A program made the translations under genes and the position numbers. The notes beneath the pieces are model-generated. The model was not told the DNA's origin. It did not search any database and saw only the letters and a list, made by a program, of their open reading frames with translations. DNA of 64,000 bases from Pleurostoma richardsiae (taxonomy: Eukaryota > Ascomycota > Sordariomycetes > Calosphaeriales > Pleurostomataceae), in the NCBI GenBank assembly GCA_030052745.1, contig JANBVO010000006.1, positions 434,001 to 498,000 on the forward strand, given 5' to 3'. Positions 10,816 through 21,448 of the stretch are shown here, one piece after another; the first letter of the stretch is position 1; every line of letters begins with the position of its first letter.

Positions 10816-12096
10816 ATGGGGGATCAGTTCCGTGAGCGGGATCGCGCCGGCGACGCCCGGGACCGCGAGAGACTGAGGTCGGAAGGAAGGGCAGAGTATT
10901 CGCCGCAGCGCCGCAGAAGGAGGTCAAGGTCCCAGTCTCCGTACCGAGGGGATGAGCCGTCGATACATGAACGCAGGAGAGCGAGGTCTCCGATATACAG
11001 AGGGGAATCTTCACTTGACGAACGGCAGCGCCCTCACGCCGCGAGCTCGGGGCGCCACCACCAGCAGCGTCGGTCTCGCTCCCGCTCGTCCCACCGCAGC
11101 CATCACAGTCACCACCACCACCGCCACCGTCGCTCGTCCACCCGCTCGGTCACCTCGGCCCCACCGGAAGACGGCCTGCCCTTCGGTGCGCGACCCCTCT
11201 CGAGGTCGGACTTGGCCGCATTCCAGCCGCTGTTTGCGCACTACCTCGACCTCCAGAAGGGGCTCCGCCTCCGGGACCTAGACGAGCACGAGGTGCGCGG
11301 CCGCTGGAAGAGCTTCGTGGGCAAGTGGAACCGCGGCGAGCTCGCGGAGGGATGGTATGATCCTGAGATGCTCCAGCGCCTCGTCGAGTCACCGGACGAG
11401 GGCGACGAGCCCGCTTCTGGCGCGAGGCAAGGCGGGACGCCGAGGACTGGGCGGACGCCGCCGGTGAGGGGGCACCGGGCGTCAGAAGATGTGGGGACGG
11501 GCGGCGGGTCTGAGAGGCGCGCAGAGGAGGATGACAGCGACGACAGCTACGGGCCGTCGTTGCCGCCTGCCTCCGGTGCCCGTGCCGAAGCCGCCCCCTC
11601 GGACCGGGCGGCAGCGAGGAAGAGCGGGCCCGGGATCCCCAGCCTCGACGACCTCGACATGCGCAGGGAGGCGGCGGCCGAAGAGCGGCAGTCCCGGGCC
11701 GAGGACCTGCGGCTCGCGCGCAGGCTCGACCGCGCGGAGCAGAAGGCGCGGCTGGACGAGCTGCTGCCGCGGGCGGAGGCGGGGACGCGCGAGCGGCAGC
11801 TGGAGAAGCGCAGGCTGCTGAACGAGAAGCTGCGCGGGTTCCGGGAGCGGTCGCCGGGGGGCGGGGGCGCGGCGGAGGTGGACGAGGGCGAGCTGATGGG
11901 GGGCGGGGACGGGGCGGACGAGTACAGGCGGATGCTGCAGACGGCGCAGAAGCGGAAGAGCGAGCGGGAGCTCCGGAGGGAGGAGGAGCAGCGGGCGAGG
12001 GCGGCGGAGGTGGAGGAGCGGCTGAGGAGGTACAGGGAGAGGGAGGAGGAGACGGTCGGGGCGCTGAGGGAGCTGGCGAGGAGGAGGTTCGGGTAG
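10816..12096 (+). CDS. Arg/Ser-rich conserved fungal protein, unknown function
   Basis: Single exon, 426 residues from the ATG at 10816 (MGDQFRERDRAG); the frame is also open from an ATG at 10624, adding 64 residues of leader-like sequence. The N-terminal third is RS-like (RRRRRRSRSQSPYRG and a HRSHHSHHHHRHRR run). A compact central block, SDLAAFQPLFAHYLDLQKG through GRWKSFVGKWNRGELAEGWY, is the part most likely to be a folded, conserved domain. The C-terminal half is a long charged, predicted coiled coil (EQKARLDELLPRAEAGTRER and similar). The RS character suggests a nuclear RNA-related role, but this is inference; I recognise no named family. Very high GC in the last 600 bases also produces a long open frame on the opposite strand. 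Confidence 0.75.
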   Translation: MGDQFRERDRAGDARDRERLRSEGRAEYSPQRRRRRSRSQSPYRGDEPSIHERRRARSPIYRGESSLDERQRPHAASSGRHHQQRRSRSRSSHRSHHSHHHHRHRRSSTRSVTSAPPEDGLPFGARPLSRSDLAAFQPLFAHYLDLQKGLRLRDLDEHEVRGRWKSFVGKWNRGELAEGWYDPEMLQRLVESPDEGDEPASGARQGGTPRTGRTPPVRGHRASEDVGTGGGSERRAEEDDSDDSYGPSLPPASGARAEAAPSDRAAARKSGPGIPSLDDLDMRREAAAEERQSRAEDLRLARRLDRAEQKARLDELLPRAEAGTRERQLEKRRLLNEKLRGFRERSPGGGGAAEVDEGELMGGGDGADEYRRMLQTAQKRKSERELRREEEQRARAAEVEERLRRYREREEETVGALRELARRRFG

Positions 12097-12451
12097 GGGG
12101 GCCTTGTAGGTTTGTCTTGGGGGGGTCATGGCTAGCGATGGCGTTTTGGGGGCTCTACCAAAAAGAACAAGTCGAGATTAAAGATTAATAGATTCCTCTA
12201 CGAGAAATACAGTAAAGTATATCGTGTCTATTCATGCTTTCATCGACTCTAAGGGGTAGGTCGTGGGTTGTTGATGCTGGAGATCTAGTCACATGACGGG
12301 CACTTGGGTTAAGCAGAAAATTCTGCCTCCATACTTCAACAGCTTTGTGAAGTCGACATTTCCAGGACAGCGCACATTGTTTAAAAGTCACCATTTCGGG
12401 TCTTGCGAGGCCAGGCCAAGCACGGAGAAGTAAACAGAAAGGCCAAAAAAA
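12097..12451. other. short intergenic region
   Basis: 355 bases between two co-directional genes; low GC compared with both neighbours. It presumably holds a 3' UTR and a compact promoter. Nothing else seen. Confidence 0.5.
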
Positions 12452-13294
12452 ATGGTGTCCGACACGGAAAACGACGACGGCCCGCTCGCCCTTTTCGATG
12501 ATCCGGAGGGGTACTACCCGCCCACGCCTCCCCCCACGACGCAGTCGCACACGCTGCTGTCGGGGGAGACCATCACGCTGCACCTCGTCGGCCACAGCCC
12601 GCTCGAGGCGCACCGTCTGTGGAACGGCTCGCGCGTCATCGCGCACTACTTCGAGGCCTCCCCGGAGCTCGTCCGCGGCCGGACCGTGCTCGAGCTCGGC
12701 GCCGGCGCCGGCCTGCCGTCCATCGTGTGCGCCGTGCTCGGCGCCAGGCGCGTCGTGGTCACGGACTACCCGGACCCGGACCTGGTGCAGACCATGTGGA
12801 GGAACATCGACGAGTGCGCGCTCGTGCCCAAGGAGGAGGACGGCCGGCCTAGGGACGCTGTCATCGCTGCGGATGGGTTCGTCTGGGGCGCGGACGCGGC
12901 GCCGCTGCTGGCGCATCTGGGGCAGCACCCCAGCTCCAGAGAGGGATCCGAGCCGGGCGCGGACGCCGGAGGAGGAGGATTCGACGTGATGATTCTGGCG
13001 GACCTGCTATTCCGGCACTCGGAGCACGGCAACATGGTCCGGTCGATCGAGGCGGCGCTGCGGCGGTCGCGGGACAGCGCCGCGTACGTCTTCTTTACGT
13101 CGTACCGGCCTTGGCTGCGGCACAAGGACCTGGCTTTCTTCGATGTCGCGCGGGAGCGGGGCTTCGAAGTCGAGAAGGTGCTGGAGAAGAGGATGGAGCG
13201 CGCCATGTTCGAGGACGACCCGGGCGACGAGGAGGTCCGGAAGACGGTGCTGGGCTTCACGGTGAAGTGGCCGGCGGATAAGTGCCCGAGCTGA
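12452..13294 (+). CDS. efm7: protein N-terminal and lysine N-methyltransferase EFM7
   Basis: Single exon, 280 residues, ATG in an A-rich context (AAAAAAAATGGTG). It is a seven-beta-strand SAM methyltransferase of the METTL21-like class. The SAM site is TVLELGAGAGLPS (about 78-90), preceded by the class signature HRLWNGSRVIAHYFE (about 54-68). The second acidic strand end is VVVTDYPD. Later come FDVMILADLLFRHSEH, the usual post-II motif region, and FTSYRPW. Yeast Efm7/Nnt1 methylates the N-terminus and Lys3 of translation elongation factor 1A in the cytoplasm; the same role is inferred here from domain order and length, which match the family. Confidence 0.88.
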   Translation: MVSDTENDDGPLALFDDPEGYYPPTPPPTTQSHTLLSGETITLHLVGHSPLEAHRLWNGSRVIAHYFEASPELVRGRTVLELGAGAGLPSIVCAVLGARRVVVTDYPDPDLVQTMWRNIDECALVPKEEDGRPRDAVIAADGFVWGADAAPLLAHLGQHPSSREGSEPGADAGGGGFDVMILADLLFRHSEHGNMVRSIEAALRRSRDSAAYVFFTSYRPWLRHKDLAFFDVARERGFEVEKVLEKRMERAMFEDDPGDEEVRKTVLGFTVKWPADKCPS

Positions 13295-13782
13295 ACTTCA
13301 TCTGCGCCCTGAGGCGCTTAGTCACGAAACCCATCATTTGGTCTACTGCGGCTGCGGCTGTGCGCCTCTCTTAGGGACACATTCTGCTAGGCATGCTCTC
13401 GATATCCGGAGACCGGAAACTTCATGCGCGTGGCCGGAACTATGCGCTGGGTCTAGGCTTGACAAGGACTCTCACGTGTCTCACCCTACGAAGGCCCTTG
13501 TGCCATGCCCTGTCCTTGCAAGACGCCGAGCTCCGGGTCCTTCCCGCACACCTTCCTACAGAACTTATCCGAAAAATACCCTGTTGGAGGCTTTCACTCG
13601 CTCGATGAGCACCTTCTGGGCCAGGCTTCTTTCTGGTCTTAGCTATAACATGCGCAGGGAGGGTATCGATGCGTTTGGTATGCCGAAGCACCTCATTGCC
13701 CAAGTGATAAATATAGTTTGGTCCCTGGCCAATATTGCAGACGGGTTTGGGCACATAAAACACTCTTCCCGAGAACCTCTTC
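13295..13782. other. convergent intergenic region
   Basis: 488 bases between the EFM7 stop and the stop of the minus-strand membrane protein. The short ORFs here have no protein-like pattern. Confidence 0.5.
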
Positions 13783-15071
13783 TCAAGGTTTCTTTTCTGG
13801 ATCCTCAATCCAGCTCAGTGGCCGGCCGACGTATTCGGGACCCTCAGCCTGTGGCCGGAACCCATCCGAGACGAGGAACAGCTCGGCGTTGGCAGACGAC
13901 ACTGTTGACGTTGAGCTACGTCTTGGAAATCCCCGCGAGAAGATGGTGTTAGCGAGGTGGACCGGCACAGCTGTGCGGCCTTCGCCGCTTACTAATTCGG
14001 AGTCGGAGTCGCTGGCCAGAGTCGTAGCTCCCCATGATGAGGTTGAGGATCTGCTCCGCTGGCTCCGCCGGTCGCTGTGGCTCGATTGCGGACGGCAGGC
14101 GCTGTAGATATCGTCCGCTGAGTAAACGGATCCCTGCCGCGAGGGTGAAGAGCTCCTTGATGCTGATGGAGTCGAAGGCGGTGACGGCTGCGGTGAAGAT
14201 GTGGCACCATGATCCACGGCTTCCCCGGCGTCTGAGTCGACTTCTTGGGAGCCTTCGGGAGCGATGGCCTTCTCGTCATCCACTGCGGCGGGCTGATATT
14301 GCTGGAGATAGAGTACAGTCAATGGGATAGTGAAGGTATAGGAAAAGCTGCGATCGGCGTTTAGTCTCGGGCATAGACTCTTAAGACGTGAATGAGTGAG
14401 GCAGTCTCACATGGAAGTGATGGCCAAGCACCAGATGGTACGGGGGAAGTGGCAGAAGTGGTCTATGTCGCCGTTGTCATGCCTCGCCCCTGGCCCGAAG
14501 CTCGTGGTAGAATAGCCAACATGGCCTTGACGTGTGAGGTCGTCACTGAAGTCTGCAGGACGAATGTCCATGAGCTCGCGAACACGGATGATACTTTCAA
14601 ATCAAGGTGCATAGAAATCTCACACTTGTCCTTCGTCAAGCCGTAGCAGTTCAAAGGGAGGCCGGCAGCACTCAAAAGGACAACTTCGGCCAGGAACACG
14701 CCGGTCATGAGGATATCCCCCGGTATGGAGAGAAGACCGAAGGTCCTCCATGACGATCTGCCAAGCCATTTGAGGACTTGGACCAGGCTGATGGCGAGGC
14801 TGGAATACAGCAGAGACGCAACGCCCTAGTTGTGGTTTGTCTTAGGCTTTTTATTTTGCACGACCACGGCACCTCCGTCGGCGCATGAGACGCTTGAACA
14901 TACCAGGATCTGGACAGCCTTTACACGGCCATCTTCGGCAAGATGACGGGGTCCGACCAAGTTGAACAGCAGCGCAAAGGTGGCAGAGGCGAGGAACGAG
15001 CAAAACCACTGCCAGATACGAAGTGCGGCCAGGCTGAGGGCGAGACAGTCTACCTGCTTGTGAAGGGGCAT
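13783..15071 (-). CDS. four-TM MARVEL-like fungal membrane protein, paralog A
   Basis: Four exons on the minus strand: 15071-14904, 14825-14624, 14552-14411 and 14347-13783, 358 residues. Introns of 78, 71 and 63 nt have phases 0, 1 and 2 and canonical ends. Hydrophobic helices: about 11-39 (LRIWQWFCSFLASATFALLF), 61-78, 92-113 (GDILMTGVFLAEVVLLSAAG), and 162-187 spanning the last intron (AITSIFSYTFTIPLTVLYL). After helix 3 comes the motif GLPLNCYGLTKDK. The C-terminal about 170 residues are a Ser-rich, presumably cytosolic tail. Helix spacing resembles MARVEL-domain proteins of fungi; function is unknown. The gene at 16499 is a divergent paralog with the same intron phases and an exon 3 of identical length. 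Confidence 0.82.
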
Positions 15072-16498
15072 TATGAAAGTTTCCGGCCGAAGTCAGCTAT
15101 CGGTGCACCTATTTTAAAGGGAGATCTTGGGACAATGGGGATTGTTCCTATTGAGTAAGGCAAGTTTCTCAAGTCTCAGTGATATAGATATTTAAGAATA
15201 CTCGCATATGCCAGGCCAGGCCAGACCACAATGGCACCTTATCGACGCTGGATGGTCTCACGCCCCGTGATCTTTTGCTTCTCGCATCCTTCCAAATGAT
15301 GACCTTGCATCCTGCGGGGAAGACTTGTGTGCAATTGGCCCACCAACAAGCAGTCTTACCAGGGCCTGCTTTTCTATTTTTGCGTTACCACCTGCCTGGC
15401 TGCCTTGATCATAGGGCCCCAAGACTGACGGTGAGCATCTGTGGTGACATGATGAGGAATGAGGCCTAGCCAATCGCAACTGTGCCTTTGTCTGGAGAGG
15501 CACGGATATCGGTAACGCCCTTGGTGCTGAATTGTGTGTGGGTTTGTTTCGTTTCGTTTCCCTTGGTTCCGCCGGCGTTGAGGCTGTGCCCTTCCATCAC
15601 CCCAACCCGTGGCTCCTCCGTGCATCTCCTGTCCCATCAACTCCACTACGGCGCTGCCAAAGTTCCAACCTTATTTGCGCAGCTAGAGCGGTCTGGTTCC
15701 TGAGCCTCCGCCTGCGCTGGTGCTGCTGACGCGTCTCGTTCTCCCTGCCGTGCAAACAACAAGACCATCGCGAGAGGCCTCACGTTGCTTGCCAGTTACG
15801 GTGCAGAAAATTCTGTAGACTCCGCGAGGAATATGGATGTCGAGATGCCAGTAGAGCGTATCTAACGTGTTGGAAGCTCTTCACTTCGAGGAGCAAGCGC
15901 TGTTCCTTCTGAGGAACCCTTGGGCCGTCAGACGGTGACATGCACAACTACGGCCTTTTTCCACTGGCCTCCCGTCTCCTTGCAACAAGAACCATCCTCA
16001 TTGACGGTCAATGAAGCACAAAGCAGCTCCAGACAACGAGAACCCCTTGCTGCCAAATTATATGTTAGAGCTTGAACCCGTGCCGGAGCCACCACAAGAT
16101 TGCAGATCCCAGCCGTCATATCTCTCCCCGGTCGCCAATAGATCGGATGGCCTAAGCTACTAGAGCCGCTCCGTATCCGGCCCCGTCCGCTCGCCGTTGG
16201 AGCAGGATCCGCGTACGTCCAGGAAGGGAAAAAGACAATCTGCACCTCTCTGCTGCTCCTGGGCTGCTCCCGCCGACACAGCCCCAATCGCTCATCTCAG
16301 CTGCGAGCACGACCGCAAGCGAGTCGGTACAAGGTGGGCCGATCCAAGTGACTGACCGGCCTTTCTGCTTTCGAGTCTCTTTCCTCTTGTCTCCTACGTC
16401 TGCTGTCTTCTTGTCTGCTCCGGTCTTTCTGGCCGTCGGGTCCGGCACCGCTTCCCTTGCAAAACCCCGCGAACGCGGGTCTCCCAGCGTAAACAGTC
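15072..16498. other. divergent intergenic region between membrane-protein paralogs
   Basis: About 1.4 kb shared by two divergently transcribed paralogous genes. Contains a short GTTTCGTTTCGTTTCCC run near 15542. Small ORFs on both strands have no recognisable domain. A shared promoter is possible but not shown. Confidence 0.45.
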
Positions 16499-17990
16499 AT
16501 GATGAGACTATCGTCCTGGCTCACCCTCGTCCGGCTGTTCCAGCTTCTTAGCGCCCTAGTGTCGGCGTGCACCAACTCGTGGCTGCTGCACTATGTCTGG
16601 GACCGTCACCTAGGCCTGTCGGGCCTTATGATCGTACTTGAGCTGCTCGTGCGTCGTTCCCTGTTATTGTGATCTCAGCATTCATCCCGCATGCTTCTTC
16701 CTTCCCGACCATACTGACTTTGTCCGCCCGGGCGGACTCTCTAGATCTGCGCTGTGTTGATCTACACCGCGCTCATGCTGCTCTTCCAGCAAACCAGCAG
16801 GCGGTCGAGTCGGGCCGGCTGGCTGGCGAGCTTCATCATCGGCGACGTCATCTTCTGCGGCGTGGACATCGGCATCATCACCGTCCTCGCCTATGCAGGT
16901 CTCCCCGATAACTGCGCGGGCCTGACCAGATCAGACTGTAAGCCCCCTTCTCCCCCTTCCCCCCCCCCCGTGCCCTTCCCATCCCTCCGCCGTTGATGGC
17001 ACGAGGCGTGCACTTTTGCTGATGGCATACGTCTCTTCCCAGTCGACCACGGTGACGCGCCGAACAGCCCCAAGCCCGGCTACACCACCGTCCGCTTCAG
17101 CGACGAGTCGGGCGGCCAGCGGGGCGAGCTGGACAGGTTCTGCGGGATGGAGCGCAGCTTTTACTTCGTTGCTGTTGTGTTCATGTTCGTCAAAAGCTCC
17201 CCTTGCCCCTATCCTCTATTACTCTGCTCTCCTTCCTACTCTCCCCCTCCTTCCTACTCTCCCCTTCTCCCTACTCTCCCCACCTCCCTATGGTGGCCTT
17301 TGCGCAAAGTATTTCAGGTTTATAGACTGGTGAACTGACACGCCTGCCCCGTCTAGCTTCAGCTACATCGTCACGATCCTCGTTTCAGTCCTGCGGATCC
17401 TCGAGCGCAGCTACACGCGCAACAGCGAGATCGACCACATGCTGGAGTCGCAGGAGGCGGTCCTGCGCCTCGAGCAGAAGCTGACCGAGCAGCGCTCCGC
17501 GCTCACGCCGACAGACTCTCGCGACGAGCCGCCCGCGACGGGCATTGTCACCACCGCCACCGACGGCGTTCCGTCCCGCGCAGTGCCCGGCGCGCCGCCG
17601 GCCATCGTCCCGTTCCCGGCCCCGGCCCCGGCGTCCCCGCGCTCCAGCGAAGCCGGGCCCTCGTCCCGGCGGCTGTCCTTCGCCTCCTCGACGCCGACGG
17701 CGGTCGACTCCGTCTCGCTGCCGGTGCTGTCGCTCCCGGGCATGTCGCTGGCCGAGGAGGAGGCGGCGGCGAACCTGGCGGTCGTGATGGACGGGTCGCG
17801 CTACCACCACCACCACCAGCGGGACAGCAGCAGCGGGTCTGCGGGGCCGGGGGGCGGACCGCCGCCGTACTCGCCGGGACGCCTGCGGCCGATGAGCGGG
17901 CACGGAGACGAGGATAATGAGGTGCGGCTGAGCGGGTACGTGAAGGGGGAGACGAGGGCGCAGGACTTGAAGGACGCCGGTGGGTTCTAA
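16499..17990 (+). CDS. four-TM MARVEL-like fungal membrane protein, paralog B
   Basis: Four exons: 16499-16648, 16745-16937, 17043-17184 and 17357-17990, 372 residues. Introns are 96, 105 and 172 nt with phases 0, 1 and 2; the last has a weak GTTCGT donor. Helices: about 7-30 (WLTLVRLFQLLSALVSA), 42-65 (MIVLELLICAVLIYTAL), 75-100 (FIIGDVIFCGVDIGIITVLA) and about 157-180 (VAVVFIFSYIVTILVSVL). The motif AGLPDNCAGLTRSD follows helix 3, matching GLPLNCYGLTKDK of paralog A, and FSYIVTI matches FSYTFTI after the last intron. The tail begins with a likely coiled coil (NSEIDHMLESQEAVLRLEQK) and continues Pro/Ser-rich with a His run. Function unknown. Confidence 0.85.
17212..17290 (+). repeat. pyrimidine minisatellite inside intron 3 of paralog B
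   Basis: Imperfect tandem copies of a CT-rich unit around CTCCTTCCTACTCTCCCC, three or more, fill the middle of this intron. They explain its greater length (172 nt) compared with the 63-nt intron at the same place in paralog A. Confidence 0.85.
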
Positions 17991-18495
17991 TGGTACGGCT
18001 TGTTCGCCGCTGGGATCTATTGGGGTTGGACGGGGTGTTTTGGGTGCTTTCTCACTGGGTCGGTTTTAGGATACCGTGGAGGGCGTAATGGAGTGAGGGC
18101 TCGGGTCTGGTTTGTTTCGGAGAAAGGGAGAAGCATTCCCTTTTGGGTTGAAGACGTATCATACTGATTCATGACATAATGAAGCTCGATCAGGTCGATC
18201 GGGTAGAGGGAGGGTTACGAGTTGGGATGAGGACAGAATAGACGAGGGCCGACACTTTCACGTGCCGTCACCACCGGTAGCCTCCAGATCGTATTTTCTG
18301 ACAACAATTTGGGATTATACAGCCCATATATACATCTTGTGTTGCTCAGTGCTCACCCAAGCTGCTCCCCATCCCCCCTATCTCGCCGTCGTATTCAATA
18401 TCTCCGCGACAGTTTCGCGTATACACAGTGTACATGTCCGACAACAACATATTCAACTTCCCTGGGCGCGTCCACCCAGTACCCCTTGCCCTCCT
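17991..18495. other. convergent intergenic region
   Basis: 505 bases between the stops of paralog B (+) and the GH55 gene (-). No additional gene seen. Confidence 0.5.
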
Positions 18496-21448
18496 TCAGC
18501 CGCTCCTGTACAACGCCACATTCGACGGATACACGTTGACGTTATCAGCGTAGTACGCGACCTGGGTGTTGTCCTGGTCGATCATGCTCTGCGAGCCGAT
18601 TGTGTTGAGGTTGTAGATGTTAATGTTACTGACGCTCCCTTGCAGGCGGACGATGCGCGCTTGGCAATTCTCGCCAGCCGAGAAAGTCGAGCAAGCTGGA
18701 TGAAGAGTGAGTCAGATTCCCGCACCCCAGTAGAACTAGACAGCTTGCGGAAGTTATACAAGGGGAGAGGGGCAGTCCATGAAGAAGATTGGAAATGAAA
18801 GGTAAACTCACTGGTGCTATAGTTGTCGAAGAACGAGTAGTGGCCCGCCCCGTAGATGAAGATGGCCGACGAGTCGAGGATCCGGAGTCCCCATGCCATG
18901 GCGCAGTTCCCCGACACATCTGTGCAGGTGCTGAAGTCTGGGTCCGAATTCGCGGTGTTAGGCGTAAAGGGGCTGAGCGCATTAGGATTAGGCTGGTAAT
19001 ACCTGTTCCAAGTAAGTCAGTATGGATAAGAAGGCAACACCATCTCGTCCCCTGCAATCACTTACGGGGTCTCTGTCTGGAGCTGGCTGGCAAAGATGTT
19101 TGTTGTGCCGGTGAGCGTGTACTGGTACAGGACATGGTGTTCGACGGCCGTGCCGACTAGCCAGATGTTGCCGGCGGTAGACTCAATGACTATGCCGGTC
19201 AGTTAAGGACATACGTAACTTCTTGCGGGGATGGCTTACGGAGGCCACGTCCGGAGTAGACGGTGATCTGGGTGTTGGACGCATCATCGATATCATGGTC
19301 GGCCGTCCTGTTAGTTCAATTAGCTCCCAAGTCCCGTCGGTGGTATGCTCGCGTCCACCAGACTTACCAGAGCCAGCAGTTCTCCATGTACAAGTTGCTT
19401 GCCGACTTGGTGACGTGCATGCTCATATAAGCAGCAATGCAATTCGAGTTCACCGTGCTGCTAGACGGCGTCTTCGGGCACTGCGCGACCTGCAGCTGGC
19501 TGCCGGTGTAGCCACCCACGCGCGTGTGGACGTCCCACATGCCGCTCGGCGTCCCGCTGCTGGCGAGGTTCCACTCGATCAGGGTGACACCCGGCTGCGC
19601 GCCCTGGCCGGACACGACGAAGTCGCTCAGCTCGACCGTGCCGGCGGTGCCGGTCGTCGCGCCCACCTTGATGAAGGGCTGCGGGCTTGCGGCGTTGGAG
19701 AACAGTGAGCCGGCCGACATGAGCACCGGGTACGCCTCGCCGACGATTTTGGCGCCGGAAGGGATGGTAATGGTTCCCGTGCAGCGGTAGACGCCGTGAT
19801 CAATATAGACGACCTTGCCCTGTGACACTGCGCTGTTGATAGCCGACTGGATCGCTGCCGTGTCGTCCCCGTCCCCGTTGCCCACGGCGCCGGCTGAGCG
19901 TACGCTGACGAAGTCGGAGGCGGAAAGGGACTGGTACTGGGGCTTGGAGCGTGTGTAGTAGGCATTGCCGCTGACCAGAGAGGCAGGGCGGGAGTTGGCG
20001 GAGATCGAGCCTTGATATGTCGTGGGGCCAGAGGGAATGTAGCGGTGGCCTTCCATCCAGGCTGTTATTGTCGCCGTGCCCGTAGTGCCGGCAAGGACGG
20101 TGCCAGTAGGGCTCTGAACCACAACAGGGACGTTGGACAGGGCGATATTCTCGAGGATGACACTTCCACCCGTAGCGGGCTGCGAAGTAGAAGTATAGGC
20201 CGTCACGATGCCGACCGGTACGTTGGTGAATGTGCTGTCGATCACTGTGATCGAGCCAACATTCTGCGCGCCATTGCCATCCAGGCTTGAGATGTCGATA
20301 CCTACCTGGCAGTTAGAAATGGTGAGCCCCGAGAAAGTCCAGCCCCAGTCCCACAGCATGATAATAGCTATGCGTCACAGTCAGTACAATCAAAAAGTGA
20401 CTTTGTATTATAAACTCCGCGGCGATGGGACATTTAGAAAGACTAACCTGTTTTGCAGTTTTGGAAAACGAAGTTCCTCATGGTATACTGCTGATTGCCC
20501 ATAGAAGCACCGGTGGCACCTCCGATGAACGTCAGATCACTCATGAAACCGCCACTGCCGCCTTTGAAAGCGATGTTAGTCTGGATCAAGTGACTTTTCA
20601 CGGCGACTGATTGTCTCTGGTTGGAAAGTACGTTAGCGGACACCATGATATACATGTCATGCGCCTCTGCTTACCACTCTCGATGAACAAGCCAACGTGG
20701 ACGACATCCGAGGAAGTTGGCATCTGGAAGACCACGTTCTGAAGGCTCGTCGCCTGAGATGTCGGCCAATGAATACCAGTCGCAGCAGTCGCAGCCGGAA
20801 TATTTGTTGTATCGATGACAAAGTTTCGGATCTGCCGGTAGAAAACATTTGTCGACACCCAGTTGAGATCCGAAGTATAGTACGGATTGCCATCAATGAG
20901 CCCAAACCCAGAGAAGCCAGATGTAGCCTTCAATGTGGGTGGGGTGTTGGCATCTCCTATCAGCATCGTGAAGTAGTACGGCACGATAGACGAGGAGATC
21001 AGATACGTTCCGGCTGGGAAGTACACCACGGCCGGGGTTGTGGTCGTGGAAGCCTAGGGGAAGTTAGTTAAGACGAAACAATAAACGGGACAAATACTTG
21101 ACCATCTATCTCACTTACACATCCTTGACCACAACGGTTTCCCGCCGTGATGGCAGCGTTGATAGCTGCCGTATCATCTGTACTGCCGTCTCCTGATATA
21201 TGTGTCAACGTCGGGGTTACTATCTTATACCCTCAAAAGACAAACCTTTTGCGCCATAGTCTTTCACGTTACGAAACACCGTATACCCGGATCCAGCATA
21301 AGGTGCGAGACCCTGATCTGTCTCACTGTTAGGGAGAGACACTGCCATGTATTGACAGAGGGTCCTTACGGGAAATATCGCCCATCCAGTATGCATTTAT
21401 CGTCACCAGGAGGCTGGCAACAGCCAGGAGGTAGTTATAGGCACGCAT
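18496..21448 (-). CDS. secreted GH55 exo-beta-1,3-glucanase
   Basis: Ten exons on the minus strand: 21448-21370, 21317-21246, 21192-21119, 21053-20675, 20561-20448, 20367-19368, 19307-19240, 19189-19066, 19002-18812, 18695-18496; 766 residues, the usual GH55 length. The signal peptide is MRAYNYLLAVASLLVTINA. Two right-handed beta-helix (pectate-lyase-3-like) halves begin FRNVKDYGAKGDGSTDDTAA and, in exon 6, VSVRSAGAVGNGDGDDTAAI. Family hallmarks include GGFMSDLTFIGG, VYFPAGTYLISSS, NCWLWTADHDIDD and VYSGRGLLIES. The enzyme releases glucose from beta-1,3-glucan ends, acting outside the cell on fungal or plant glucan. Intron 4 (20562-20674) is modelled with an AAG acceptor, which restores the uninterrupted family sequence; a CAG acceptor at the same phase would insert about 15 residues. 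The other eight introns have ordinary ends. Confidence 0.93.

Noticed and set aside
11482-12129. 215-residue minus-strand ORF opposite the Arg/Ser-rich gene
   Set aside because: Pro/Leu/Arg repetitive translation of a purine-rich coding strand.
18262-18798. 178-residue plus-strand ORF at the end of the GH55 gene
   Set aside because: It overlaps the GH55 last exon and last intron antisense, and has no recognisable domain.
20581-20674. CAG acceptor (ending at 20593) for GH55 intron 4, giving a 68-nt intron with a GCTAAC branch site
   Set aside because: It keeps the frame but inserts about 15 non-family residues just before the GSGGFMSDL strand; the AAG acceptor fits the family better. Kept as an open alternative.
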